Below are positions 24,907 through 34,017 of a DNA stretch of 64,000 nt, in pieces. Source of the DNA: Chryseobacterium foetidum. Its GTDB lineage: Bacteria; Bacteroidota; Bacteroidia; Flavobacteriales; Weeksellaceae. Each line of letters begins with the position of its first letter. Position 1 is the stretch's first letter. The position numbers and the translations under genes are program-made. The notes under the pieces were generated by a model that saw only the letters and a list, made by a program, of their open reading frames with translations, was not told where the DNA came from and ran no database searches. The DNA lies in NCBI RefSeq assembly GCF_025457425.1, contig NZ_JAMXIA010000001.1, positions 1,054,001-1,118,000 on the forward strand, read 5' to 3'.

Positions 24907-25512
24907 TTAATTGCTGCCATTAAATCCTTCCATTGTCACTTGCCCTTCCTGGCTAATACCTTCACGCACAATCACTTTTTTGATGGTTAAGAAGAGTATT
25001 TTAAGGTCTAAGGTAAATGATAAATGATTAACGTACCAAACATCCAATTCAAATTTCTTCGTCCACGAAATAGCATTTCTTCCATTTACCTGAGCCCAAC
25101 CCGTAATACCCGGCCGTACATTGTGCCTAAGTTTCTGAGTTTCGCTATACAATGGCAGATATTGAGGAAGTAACGGCCTCGGGCCTATTAGAGACATATC
25201 ACCTTTTATAACATTTATTAACTGTGGAAGCTCATCGAGGGAGGTTTTTCTGATAAATGCACCCAGCGGTGTTAATCTTTCGGCATCCGACAGCAAATTG
25301 CCGCCTGCGTCTTTTCTGTCATTCATTGTTTTGAACTTAATAATTTTGAAAATCACACCTCCTAAACCAGGTCTGGCCTGAAAAAAGAAAGGTTTTCCGT
25401 TATTTGCAAAATACAGGCCTATAGTAGCAATGATAAATATGGGACTTAAAAGTAAAAATCCAAAGAATGCGACTGAAAAATCAAATATTCTTTTTAAAAA
25501 TGTATTGTACAT
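24907..25512 (-). CDS. Initiating sugar-phosphate transferase, PglC-like
   Basis: 201-residue bacterial sugar transferase (small monotopic type) with one N-terminal membrane segment ([20 protein letters not shown]), the conserved FKTMND and [12 protein letters not shown] blocks, and [15 protein letters not shown]. It transfers a phospho-sugar from UDP to undecaprenyl phosphate, starting repeat-unit assembly. The small PglC-type architecture and linkage to PglD/PglE-like genes suggest a bacillosamine-type first sugar. It follows the GT2 gene by 5 bp. A second, different enzyme of this type is at 55 kb. Confidence 0.92.
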   Translation of the reverse strand: MYNTFLKRIFDFSVAFFGFLLLSPIFIIATIGLYFANNGKPFFFQARPGLGGVIFKIIKFKTMNDRKDAGGNLLSDAERLTPLGAFIRKTSLDELPQLINVIKGDMSLIGPRPLLPQYLPLYSETQKLRHNVRPGITGWAQVNGRNAISWTKKFELDVWYVNHLSFTLDLKILFLTIKKVIVREGISQEGQVTMEGFNGSN

Positions 25513-25517
25513 ATCTT

Positions 25518-26420
25518 TTACTTAATTTTCATGAGGTTTAAAACTGCGAAGATTAAGAATTTTTTCTTTTCTCTCATTAACTGAGTATTATACTTTAAAA
25601 TCATTAGATTTCTTACCAGGTAGTTTCCTAAAAATTTTTTGTAAATATTATACTCTTCCGAATTTTTATCTAAATACTGTATGTAGTTTTTAACGTGATT
25701 TTGATAATAGCCCGAAAAAACATGCCTTGATTTTTCTTTTATTGTTGCAAGCGACAGTTTATTCAGATGTCCGTGTATGTTTTCGTCATGTAATCTGTAG
25801 TGAATATAAGAATTGCCATCAATCACTACTTTATAATTTTTGGAGCGGGCAAAAAAGTAAACCAGCCAGTCATGAGAAAAACCCTTCCAGTCTGAAGAAT
25901 CTAAATCTTTGAGATAAAAACTTAAGTCTCTGGCAAAATTTCTTGTAAAAACATAGGTGCATCCGGCACTTCCTCCCTCAAACAGATAATCAAATTTCTT
26001 CTGAGGGAAATCTTTTTTCAGCAAACTGTATGAGTTGTCTGAAGTATCCCATTTTGTGAGATTTGAACAGTAGAGATCAGACTGTGAGTTTGTGAGTTTA
26101 TCTGCCGCAGCTTTCATTTTTTCAGGAAGCCACAAGTCGTCCTGATCTGAAAATGCAACAAAATCAAAATCTTCCTCAAAATTGAGATTCTGCACCATCT
26201 TCAAAAAATTTTTTGCTGCAGAACCGGTTCCTGGAATATTTTGAGAAACAGTAACCTCAGGATAAGTTTCTCGGATTATGTTCAGCGTATTATCTTTACT
26301 TCCGTCGTCGCTCACAGCTACATCAATGTGTACAGACTTTTGAGAAAATATAGACTCTATCTGTTCTTTAATATATCTTTCGCCGTAATAGGTAGCTAAT
26401 AAAATCTTTACTTTCAGCAT
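25518..26420 (-). CDS. Glycosyltransferase family 2 (rhamnosyltransferase-like)
   Basis: 300-residue GT-A enzyme starting [19 protein letters not shown], with SDDGSKDNT and the metal site FSDQDDLW (about residue 95). The DQDDLW form is typical of O-antigen rhamnosyl- and related transferases. It adds one sugar of the repeat unit at the cytoplasmic face; linkage unknown. It overlaps nothing and is 1 bp from the next GT2 upstream, so it is certainly co-transcribed with it. Confidence 0.9.
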   Translation of the reverse strand: MLKVKILLATYYGERYIKEQIESIFSQKSVHIDVAVSDDGSKDNTLNIIRETYPEVTVSQNIPGTGSAAKNFLKMVQNLNFEEDFDFVAFSDQDDLWLPEKMKAAADKLTNSQSDLYCSNLTKWDTSDNSYSLLKKDFPQKKFDYLFEGGSAGCTYVFTRNFARDLSFYLKDLDSSDWKGFSHDWLVYFFARSKNYKVVIDGNSYIHYRLHDENIHGHLNKLSLATIKEKSRHVFSGYYQNHVKNYIQYLDKNSEEYNIYKKFLGNYLVRNLMILKYNTQLMREKKKFLIFAVLNLMKIK

Positions 26421-26421
26421 T

Positions 26422-27120
26422 TTATTTACTGTATATTGCTTTTAATATTGAGATTCTCCACTTGAAAACCTGTAAAAGATCTGAGCGTTTACCTGTAGTG
26501 ACATTGGCGCCGTGTCTACGGTAAGAAATCAGATTTTCATTTATAAATCCCACTTTTCCATTCTGAATATGTTTTAAGCCAATATACCAGTCGTGCATAG
26601 GGAGATCATCAGAAAACGGAGTCAATTTTATAGTATTTCGAAAAGCCATGGTACAGCCTAAAAATTCATTTTTCAGCACCATCCTGAAAAAATTTGTTTT
26701 CGGAACAGATTTAAAAAAATGGTCTACAATTTTTACATTATTTTCATCTATCAGTTCAGCATTGGAAAAGACACATGTGTATTCAGGATTATCAGAAAAA
26801 AAATCCAAGATTCTTTTTACTTTATTGCTTTTCCAGATATCGTCCTGATCTGCTAAAAAACAGATATCCCCATTTGCATTAGATATAGCATTATCAAAAT
26901 TTCCTACAACTCCCGGTTTATTTATATTACGGAAAACTTTTAAACGTGAATCCCTGTAACTCTTAATGATATTCACTGTATTATCGGTAGAAGCATCATC
27001 AGAAATTACAACCTCATCATTTTCACTCAGTTGAGATAAAATAGAATCAAGCTGCTCTGATATATACTTTTCGCCATTGTAGGTTGCGATACACACCGAT
27101 ATTTTGTGTTTTTTTGTCAT
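26422..27120 (-). CDS. Glycosyltransferase family 2
   Basis: 232-residue GT-A enzyme with SVCIATYNGEKYI, SDDASTDNT and FLADQDDIWK. It is similar in layout to the neighbour at 25.5 kb, suggesting an old duplication. It starts a minus-strand run of genes: a 64-bp divergent intergenic region separates it from the plus-strand beta-helix gene, and a TATCTTTG box lies 26 bp before its ATG, so the acyl module and its transferases may have their own promoter. Confidence 0.9.
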   Translation of the reverse strand: MTKKHKISVCIATYNGEKYISEQLDSILSQLSENDEVVISDDASTDNTVNIIKSYRDSRLKVFRNINKPGVVGNFDNAISNANGDICFLADQDDIWKSNKVKRILDFFSDNPEYTCVFSNAELIDENNVKIVDHFFKSVPKTNFFRMVLKNEFLGCTMAFRNTIKLTPFSDDLPMHDWYIGLKHIQNGKVGFINENLISYRRHGANVTTGKRSDLLQVFKWRISILKAIYSK

Positions 27121-27145
27121 TTGTAGTGTGCAAAATTTTAGCTTA

Positions 27146-27153
27146 CAAAGATA
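27146..27153 (-). promoter_or_regulatory. Candidate -7 element driving the GT2-PglC-acyl module
   Basis: Minus-strand TATCTTTG, an exact TAnnTTTG match 26 bp before the ATG at 27120. A TTTG at 27168-27171 is at a short 14-nt spacing. Confidence 0.5.
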
Positions 27154-27157
27154 TTAG

Positions 27158-27165
27158 TATTTTTG
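27158..27165 (+). promoter_or_regulatory. Candidate -7 element of the beta-helix gene
   Basis: TATTTTTG fits TAnnTTTG, 19 bp before the ATG at 27185. It lies within 5 bp of the opposing -7 box, so the divergent promoters must overlap. Confidence 0.45.
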
Positions 27166-27184
27166 TACAAATAAAATTTATTGC

Positions 27185-28633
27185 ATGAATTACTGTAAGA
27201 TTGTCCTGCTTTCATTTGTATTGTTGGTTGCCAACAAAGGATACTCCCAAAATATGACTTCTGTAAATGTTGTTAAAATGGGTGCCGATGGAACGGACAA
27301 AGCAGATGACACTACTGTCTTTCAGCAGTGTATTGACAAACTTGCTGCGAAAGGTGGAGGAACCCTCGTGATACCAAAAGGTACTTATTATATAAATCAT
27401 TTGTTGTTTTTAGGAGCCAAATATAGTAATATTGAAATTAAGGGACAAAATGCGATTATTATTCAGACTACACCAAAAAACCGAAAAGTGGTTCAAAACG
27501 GTTTAGTAAAGACATTTGCACAGCGTTTGGCAGCAGATGGTTGTTTCGTTTTTGATGCTCAGGTTTCTAATCAAATTAATGATCAAAAAAGTATTAAGAA
27601 TATTACCATCAGTGGATTAGCATTTAAATCTGACATCCTGAAACAAGGTTTTGATGAGCTTATGCACCTGATTTCTGCGCATGGTGTAAGTAATTTCAAA
27701 ATAAATAACTGCACTTTTACAGGTTTTCTGGGAGACGGGATTGCAATAAACGGTGCAACAGACTTTACCGTCAACCGCAATGCATACAATAAAGACATAT
27801 CTATTACCAACTGTGTATTTGACGGAATAAATAAAGACAACAGGCAGGGCATTTCTATTTACTATGCTGATGGTTTTTTGATTAAAAACTGTACTTTTAA
27901 GAATATAACCAGACCCAATATGCCGGGTGCGATAGATATTGAAGCAGATTCTCCTACCAACGTTACGCGAAACGGAAAAATTTCTGACTGTGTCTTTGAT
28001 AACATCGGAGGTATTGCCTGTATTGTTATGCACATAAAACCATCTGACAGAGGCAATAATTTTTCTTACAAAAATTTTACTGTTGAAAACTGTAAATTTA
28101 ATAACTCCAATTCCGGCATCGCCGTTTTCGGTAGTGATTTTTATAAAGAATATACATCTGATGAGAAAATTCTCATTATAAAAAACAGTGAAATCACCAA
28201 TTGTTTTATCATGCTGGATTTACGCAAAGCTTACGGAATTGAAGTAGATAATTTAAAAGCGCGTAACATATACACCAAAATTCACAATATTGTAAGCGAT
28301 GGCGGCGCAAGAAATATCACCTTCAAAAACTGTACTTTCGACACTTTTGCAAATCCTGCCGGCTTAGGATTCACCGGTGAAACTTACGGTATTAATTTCG
28401 AAAATAATACATTTAAAAACTTTATCGGTACGGCAATTACAATAAATTCGCCTTCTGGTGTAGGTACTATAAAAAACAATAAATTTCTTTCAGCTAAAAA
28501 TGCCGGAAGCTTTCCTCTAATAACAGCTTACTTCAAAGATAAAAACATCGTAAGGAACGCAAAAATTTCCGGCAACATATCTTCGCAGAACTTCAGTAAT
28601 ATTAATTTAAATTATTTTCTACAGTCAAAATAA
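27185..28633 (+). CDS. Secreted right-handed beta-helix protein (pectate-lyase-like)
   Basis: 482 residues. A signal peptide (residues 1-21, ending GYSQ) is followed by the start of a Pectate_lyase_3/GH28-type domain: VVKMGADGTDKADDTTVFQQ and GGGTLVIPKGTYYI. Repeated coils follow, with ITISGLAF, FKINNCTF, SITNCVF, FLIKNCTFKNI, NISDCVFDNIGG-like turns and a late NITFKNCTF. Such proteins are lyases, hydrolases or epimerases of polysaccharides. It is the only plus-strand gene inside the minus-strand glycan locus, so a role in trimming, releasing or modifying the locus's own polymer is plausible. Its 3' end overlaps the convergent GT2 gene by 9 bp. Catalytic residues cannot be assigned. Confidence 0.85.
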   Translation: MNYCKIVLLSFVLLVANKGYSQNMTSVNVVKMGADGTDKADDTTVFQQCIDKLAAKGGGTLVIPKGTYYINHLLFLGAKYSNIEIKGQNAIIIQTTPKNRKVVQNGLVKTFAQRLAADGCFVFDAQVSNQINDQKSIKNITISGLAFKSDILKQGFDELMHLISAHGVSNFKINNCTFTGFLGDGIAINGATDFTVNRNAYNKDISITNCVFDGINKDNRQGISIYYADGFLIKNCTFKNITRPNMPGAIDIEADSPTNVTRNGKISDCVFDNIGGIACIVMHIKPSDRGNNFSYKNFTVENCKFNNSNSGIAVFGSDFYKEYTSDEKILIIKNSEITNCFIMLDLRKAYGIEVDNLKARNIYTKIHNIVSDGGARNITFKNCTFDTFANPAGLGFTGETYGINFENNTFKNFIGTAITINSPSGVGTIKNNKFLSAKNAGSFPLITAYFKDKNIVRNAKISGNISSQNFSNINLNYFLQSK

Positions 28634-29464
28634 TCTTGTTTTAACAAATTCTAATGTTTTGAAGGTATAACTTAATTTTAATAATCTGGGTAAATCCACG
28701 CGGGTAAAAACTGTGAATTTGTTTCTTCCTCTGTAAAACTCTTGTAAATCTTTTACAAATAAACCGTACCTGAAGAGCGACTGTGCTTTGGTGTGGCTAA
28801 CAGCCGAGAAGTCCTGTATCAGTTTACAGTCTACAATTCCTATTTGTGTTACACCAGCTTTTTTTACTCTCTCTATAAAATCGTGATCACAAAAATCTAA
28901 GAACAAATTGGGATTATAACCACCAATCTGATTGTAAAAAGCGACGCTGATCATCAGTCCGGAATTGATGCATGTAAGATCAGAAAGTGGCAATGATTTT
29001 TGATCTGTAATGGTAACAGGCGAAGGTCTGTACTTGTGAAATTTGGATGGAGACATTAGATTTCCATTACTGAAAACCAAAGGACAGTTTACAAAATTCG
29101 AGGAATCTACAGCGAGATATTTAGCCACAAAATCATCGGGAAGACTTGTGTCCTGATCTAAAAGTACCATCCAGTTTTTTGAAAGCTGCTCCAGTTTTTC
29201 TGCGAATAAATTATAAGCGTATGGAAGACCTCTGTTTTCGTTTTCGGTAAAATAAAAGACCTCCACATACTCATTATAGCAGAAATTTTCATTCTTCTTT
29301 CTATCTTCTTTACGGGGCGTGTTGTCAAAAACAACAACAGCAACCCTTTCTTCAGGCTTAAATTTTTCAATAGATCCTGATAAAGTCTGAAAAGCGTCGC
29401 AGCTTAGCAGATCTTCTTTATACAAAACGATGCCGAAACCAATATCAGTATCTAAAACAGCCAT
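28625..29464 (-). CDS. Glycosyltransferase family 2 (rhamnosyltransferase-like)
   Basis: 279-residue GT2 enzyme of the RfbF-like group: GFGIVLYKEDLL N-terminus, VVVFDNTP, ENRGLPYAYN, and the metal site VLLDQDTSLP (about residue 100), then LFLDFCDHDFIERVKK. The group includes dTDP-rhamnosyltransferases, but the donor here is not certain, since rhamnose genes (rmlABCD) are not in the window. Its first 13 bp overlap the end of the EpsG-like polymerase gene, and its 3' end overlaps the beta-helix gene. Confidence 0.88.
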   Translation of the reverse strand: MAVLDTDIGFGIVLYKEDLLSCDAFQTLSGSIEKFKPEERVAVVVFDNTPRKEDRKKNENFCYNEYVEVFYFTENENRGLPYAYNLFAEKLEQLSKNWMVLLDQDTSLPDDFVAKYLAVDSSNFVNCPLVFSNGNLMSPSKFHKYRPSPVTITDQKSLPLSDLTCINSGLMISVAFYNQIGGYNPNLFLDFCDHDFIERVKKAGVTQIGIVDCKLIQDFSAVSHTKAQSLFRYGLFVKDLQEFYRGRNKFTVFTRVDLPRLLKLSYTFKTLEFVKTRLF

Positions 29465-30492
29465 GATGAGTATTCTTTTAAAGTTTTTGCTACAAAAATA
29501 CTGTAGTAAAAAGATACGGAAATTGTGGAAAGCACAATAAGGTATCCAAAAACTTTGACTCTGTCACTAAAACAAAGTATTATAAGAGGAAATAAGATAA
29601 TCTGTATCACTGAAATCAGCTCATAAGTTCTTAAAGAGAATGTAAGACCTGTAGTACTGAACAGGAAAAAAAACACCAGTGATAATATGTGTATTTTTAA
29701 AAAGATATCAAATCCTCTGTAATTAATCTTTTCTCTGAACCAATATAAAATCACGAGGTAAAATAATGAGATGATGATTTTAAAATTGAAAATATTCAGT
29801 TGTGTATCTTCATATTTTTTACCTTCAAGATATACTTTTGCCTTCCAAAAAAATGAGTCTAAGCTGAAAATGGAAATGAAATTCAGATCCAGAATTGGGG
29901 TTAGCAAACTAAGTCCGAGTAACAGAAACATCCATTTAAACTTTACATCATATCTGTTAACAAGATAGATACTTAAAAATAAAATCGAAGAATTATGAAA
30001 CATCGTGGCAAGCAGGATCTTTAATAAAACAACTTTATTGTTTTTAGCGACCAAATCCGGTGTCATCCACAATAAAATTCCCGATGCTACTCCAGCTCTT
30101 ATGGTTGTCATTTCCTGACCTAAGAACAGATTTGAGACGTAGAGCATTACAGCAAGAGTAAAAAAATGATAATTCTTTATTACAGTAAATTTAAAATAAA
30201 CTCCTAAAAATGCATAGATGATAAATGTGAAACGTACATAATCGTTAGTCAAAGCCTTAGCGAAGAAAGAAATAAGGGCAATTGTAGGTTCTTCCCCGAT
30301 TTTTTTTAGTGAAGCTGCACTTCTAAAAAGATGCGAATACAGGTTGTAATCATTATCAATACCAACATTTCTGGTACCTGCAAAAATTACAAGGATTAAA
30401 AAAATAATAGCCCCCACAAAAGCTACATTTTTCCGGTTTCGGAAAAAAGTAAAAACAGAGGTGGACAAGAGCAGCAGTATGTATGCAACCAT
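29452..30492 (-). CDS. wzy: EpsG-like O-antigen/capsule polymerase (Wzy)
   Basis: 346-residue multi-spanning membrane protein with about ten hydrophobic helices and the EpsG-family early motif FAGTRNVGIDNDYNLY in the first periplasmic loop. Wzy polymerases join undecaprenyl-linked repeat units at the periplasmic face. The position between glycosyltransferase genes and near wzx supports this. Sequence conservation among polymerases is low, so identification rests on topology, the Arg-rich early loop and context. Confidence 0.82.
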   Translation of the reverse strand: MVAYILLLLSTSVFTFFRNRKNVAFVGAIIFLILVIFAGTRNVGIDNDYNLYSHLFRSAASLKKIGEEPTIALISFFAKALTNDYVRFTFIIYAFLGVYFKFTVIKNYHFFTLAVMLYVSNLFLGQEMTTIRAGVASGILLWMTPDLVAKNNKVVLLKILLATMFHNSSILFLSIYLVNRYDVKFKWMFLLLGLSLLTPILDLNFISIFSLDSFFWKAKVYLEGKKYEDTQLNIFNFKIIISLFYLVILYWFREKINYRGFDIFLKIHILSLVFFFLFSTTGLTFSLRTYELISVIQIILFPLIILCFSDRVKVFGYLIVLSTISVSFYYSIFVAKTLKEYSSWLF

Positions 30493-30531
30493 AATTAAAT
30501 AAAAAAGGTCTGAATAAAAATAGTATTTACT

Positions 30532-31503
30532 TTAAACAAATTTAAGATAAAGATTTATGATTATTCTGAGGACAGAAAATTTCTTCTTACTGATATAATC
30601 CACTTGAACTTTCTCAAGCGGATAAAAATTATTCTGCTTTATCTTTTTCGCAAAATGTTTAATCAGATTATATTTTTTATTTTTAAAAAGATCAAGCATC
30701 ATCAAAAGTACAAAAAAACTGTTCATTCCGGCAATTGTCTTTTGTATTGCAGAAGACTCTTCCCGGACTACCTTTCTCATTTCCTGCATGTTTTGAAAAA
30801 TATCTTCATAATATTTTTTAAGGTGTTCGGTTGTTTTCGTTTTCGTAATAGAGTTTTGTCTCTGATAGTAGAAATAGTAAACCTCATTGATTTTATAGTA
30901 TCTTTCGGCCAACAAAGTAGTTTTCAGTGAAAAAATGTTGTCTTCACTAAACATACCCACGGGAAATAAACTGTTGTTTTGTAAAAGAAATTCCCTACGG
31001 AAAATTTTTATGGTAACGCCCAAAGAATACTCATGATCTTCGAGAAATTCTCTTCCGGTTTCTACCGCTGTTGATTTTGCGTTAGGATTTCCGGCATATT
31101 TAAACTCCAAGCTCTTTTCTGTTTCAAATGCCAGTTCGTAGTCGAATTCTAAGATATCCAGCGATGGTAACCTGTTTAAATGGTCTGACAACTTTGTAAG
31201 AGACATTTCCGGAACCCAGTCGTCACCATCAACAAACCATATATAGTTTCCGCGGGCTTTTGAAATTCCGTAATTTCTTGCTGAGCTCAGTCCCCCGTTA
31301 GATTTTGTAAAAACAGTAATCTGATGATGAGGAAAACGTTCTTTAAAATTTTCAATTATCTCTAAACTACCATCGGTACTTCCATCATTTACAATAAGAA
31401 GCTCAAAATCATTTACATCATAATTCTGTTGAGTAAAAGATTCTAAACACCGGGTAATATAACCTTCTAAATTGTAAACGGGAATAATAACTGAAAATTT
31501 CAT
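30532..31503 (-). CDS. Glycosyltransferase family 2
   Basis: 323-residue GT-A enzyme: FSVIIPVYNLEGYITRCLES, NDGSTDGS, NGGLSSARNYGI and the metal site WFVDGDDW (about residue 93). The C-terminal third is Lys- and aromatic-rich and may contact the membrane. It adds a sugar during repeat-unit assembly; donor unknown. Spaced 7 bp from the preceding GT2 gene. Confidence 0.92.
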   Translation of the reverse strand: MKFSVIIPVYNLEGYITRCLESFTQQNYDVNDFELLIVNDGSTDGSLEIIENFKERFPHHQITVFTKSNGGLSSARNYGISKARGNYIWFVDGDDWVPEMSLTKLSDHLNRLPSLDILEFDYELAFETEKSLEFKYAGNPNAKSTAVETGREFLEDHEYSLGVTIKIFRREFLLQNNSLFPVGMFSEDNIFSLKTTLLAERYYKINEVYYFYYQRQNSITKTKTTEHLKKYYEDIFQNMQEMRKVVREESSAIQKTIAGMNSFFVLLMMLDLFKNKKYNLIKHFAKKIKQNNFYPLEKVQVDYISKKKFSVLRIIINLYLKFV

Positions 31504-31510
31504 TGATGTT

Positions 31511-32452
31511 TTATTTTGATGAGTAAGATACCTTCTGTCTTAAAAAGAAAAGATATCTGAAAGGATTCAGAAGATGTGCTATTTTGTAAAGTGTGCGATT
31601 GATTGGCTTATTCTTATTCAAATCATTTCTGTCAAAAAAACTTAAAACTTTATGATAAAAAATTTCGTTATTAAGGCTGATGAAATCTAGATGGGAATGT
31701 CTGTATTTCTGATCAAACTGAAATTTAGTCTGATAAAACCTGCCAAAAATTTCAGCATTGTTTTTAAAATAGGCCGAATCTTCACGTACACGGTAAAGTA
31801 CAGTTAAGGCAGGAAGGTACTCATATTTAAAGCCTGCTTTGGTTGCAATAATAGCGAATGGATAATCTTCAAGCAAAGGAATCGATTCGTCAAAATCTAC
31901 CTTATCAAAAACAGATTTTCTGTAGAACAGTGCAGGTGCATTTCCAAAATAGCTGGTCTGAACTAAAAATCTATTCTGATCTTCGGCTGTATCGTCAGCA
32001 TGAAAGATATTTCCGAAAGGTTTTTTTCTTTCCAGTATTTTTTTTGGTTCGGTACCGTCCAGAAAGGCATCCATTTCAGAAATAATGATATTTGCAGCAG
32101 GATTTTTTAAGGCAAAATTAAAATTATCCAAGATGCAGTCTGGTGTAAGAAGATCATCTCCTGCAATCAGTTTTAAAAACGCTCCTTTGGCGGCCTTTAC
32201 ACCACGATTACAGTTGGCAGGAATTCCGCTGTTTTGCGGTACCGTAATAATCTGTGATGCCACAAATCTCTCTGTATTTTGTTTCAACCAGTTACTGCAT
32301 ACTTCTATGCTCTTATCTTTTGAGTGATCATCAGAAATAATCAACTCAATGTTTTCGTAGCTTTGATTTTTGATACTTTCCAGAGTCTCTATAATAAAAC
32401 TCTCTGAGTTGTAGCAAAGTACGATAATTGACACTAAAGAATTTGTTACCAT
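31511..32452 (-). CDS. Glycosyltransferase family 2
   Basis: 313-residue GT-A enzyme with SIIVLCYNSESFIIETLESI, SDDHSKDKS, NSGIPANCNRG and LIAGDDLL as the metal motif (GDD form). The C-terminal part includes LPALTVLYRVREDS, seen in O-antigen transferases. Presumably the first or second transferase in the wzx-wzy block. It lies 77 bp after the flippase gene. Confidence 0.9.
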   Translation of the reverse strand: MVTNSLVSIIVLCYNSESFIIETLESIKNQSYENIELIISDDHSKDKSIEVCSNWLKQNTERFVASQIITVPQNSGIPANCNRGVKAAKGAFLKLIAGDDLLTPDCILDNFNFALKNPAANIIISEMDAFLDGTEPKKILERKKPFGNIFHADDTAEDQNRFLVQTSYFGNAPALFYRKSVFDKVDFDESIPLLEDYPFAIIATKAGFKYEYLPALTVLYRVREDSAYFKNNAEIFGRFYQTKFQFDQKYRHSHLDFISLNNEIFYHKVLSFFDRNDLNKNKPINRTLYKIAHLLNPFRYLFFLRQKVSYSSK

Positions 32453-32529
32453 CTTTTATAAATTTTTCTGCTATGAGAGACAAATTGCAAATATGTTCTG
32501 ATGACGTTGATCACAGAATTATATAATTT

Positions 32530-34017
32530 TCATTTTTTCTTTCCATTTATTTTTAGAAGAATATTTTTAATATTTACAATTTTGTTTACATTATATAAAG
32601 AGAAACTGCTCGCAATAATTATGAGAATACTTCCCATTATATATGAAAAAATAATATTACTTGTGATACGCATACATAACAGTCCTAATCCTGCGACTAA
32701 CAATTGAATAAAAAAAATCTTTATAAAATTACCATCGAAATGAAATCCGTAAAACTTGTTTGTGACAACCAACATCTGTATTAAATATAAAATATAGCCA
32801 ACAATGAATGAAATACCTAAGCCGTCAAGTCCCCAAAAATAAAATCCTAAGCAGTTAAGGATTGTCATATAAATATTTGCTAATAATTCGCACCAAAAAT
32901 ATATTTTTGTAGAACCCTTTGATAAAACGACAAAACCCAATAACCAAGAAGCCGCTTTAAAAAAAACTCCAATTGCAGAATATTGCATCATTGTACTGAT
33001 TGGCAAAAATTTCTCGCTATATAATAGAATAATTGCAATATTTATAAATACTATAAAAATTGTAAGAATTGGACCAAGAATTATTAAAGCGACATTACCT
33101 TGTTGATTTACAACTGAAATAAATTTTATCTTATCATTTATTACTGCGGACAACCGTGGATAATAATCTGTTGCCATTGCTGTAAAAACTATTCCAACAT
33201 ATGAATTAATGATTGCAAAGCCAGCATTATAAAATCCTACATCCTCTAAGTTCCCAGTTCGCGTAATAAAAATTCTAACTAAATAAGAACAAGCAGTAAT
33301 GATCAATCCGCTGAGACTTAAAAAAAATCCCGTTTTCATCATAGTTTTACCCTTCACCAAAGTTTCCTGGCTTGAAATTTTTGGTGGTGAAAATTTTAGT
33401 TTACTATAAAAATACTGTGTTATCACCAATGTTGTTGAGGCAACAATTATCATCGCTGGAACTATTCCTCCTAAACCGTAGAAAAAATATAATGGCAAAG
33501 TAATAATCAGTGATAATAAAGAGCTCAGCATGTTTGCGTATGCAAGCCATTTTAGTTCTCTGGTACCTTGCAATACGGCATCTTTGCCTAAGGTTAACTG
33601 ACCAAGAAATAACGTAACTGATAAAAATATAAAAGACCATGTATAACCATAACTATCAAACGTGAGTTTCGACAGATATGGTGATAGCACCAATGTAAAA
33701 ACCGTTCCCAAAGCACCTGTATACCACACTAATCTATTCAATACTGCTACAGCGTAGAGAAGCTTTTTGTTGTCTTTCTGCTCATTAGCAGATGCGATAT
33801 CTTTTACACTAATCGTTCCTAAACCAAATGAAGTTAATGATGAAATTATTGCAACTGTAGAACTAAGTAATCCTGCTATACCCATTCCCGAAGGGCCAAG
33901 AAGTATTGCAATAAACTTCGATCTAATCATCGAAATCAAAATATTGAATACTTGTACACCTCCAAAAATTGATGTCGCTTTAAAAATTTGACGATATGAA
34001 GAATTTTCCTCAGACAT
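32530..34017 (-). CDS. wzx: O-antigen translocase Wzx (RfbX family)
   Basis: 495-residue membrane protein with about 12-14 hydrophobic helices, starting SSYRQIFKATSIFGGVQVFNI, typical of RfbX-type O-antigen flippases. It moves the undecaprenyl-linked repeat unit across the inner membrane. It overlaps the upstream aminotransferase gene by one base (stop/start coupling). It belongs to the same pathway as the EpsG-like polymerase and Wza/Wzc. Its AT content appears higher than that of the sugar-nucleotide genes upstream, as usual for serotype-specific wzx. Confidence 0.92.
   Translation of the reverse strand: MSEENSSYRQIFKATSIFGGVQVFNILISMIRSKFIAILLGPSGMGIAGLLSSTVAIISSLTSFGLGTISVKDIASANEQKDNKKLLYAVAVLNRLVWYTGALGTVFTLVLSPYLSKLTFDSYGYTWSFIFLSVTLFLGQLTLGKDAVLQGTRELKWLAYANMLSSLLSLIITLPLYFFYGLGGIVPAMIIVASTTLVITQYFYSKLKFSPPKISSQETLVKGKTMMKTGFFLSLSGLIITACSYLVRIFITRTGNLEDVGFYNAGFAIINSYVGIVFTAMATDYYPRLSAVINDKIKFISVVNQQGNVALIILGPILTIFIVFINIAIILLYSEKFLPISTMMQYSAIGVFFKAASWLLGFVVLSKGSTKIYFWCELLANIYMTILNCLGFYFWGLDGLGISFIVGYILYLIQMLVVTNKFYGFHFDGNFIKIFFIQLLVAGLGLLCMRITSNIIFSYIMGSILIIIASSFSLYNVNKIVNIKNILLKINGKKK

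Noticed and set aside
27583..28056. Minus-strand frames opposite the beta-helix gene
   Set aside because: The plus-strand frame has a signal peptide, family motifs and full length; the opposite frames overlap each other and show no motif.
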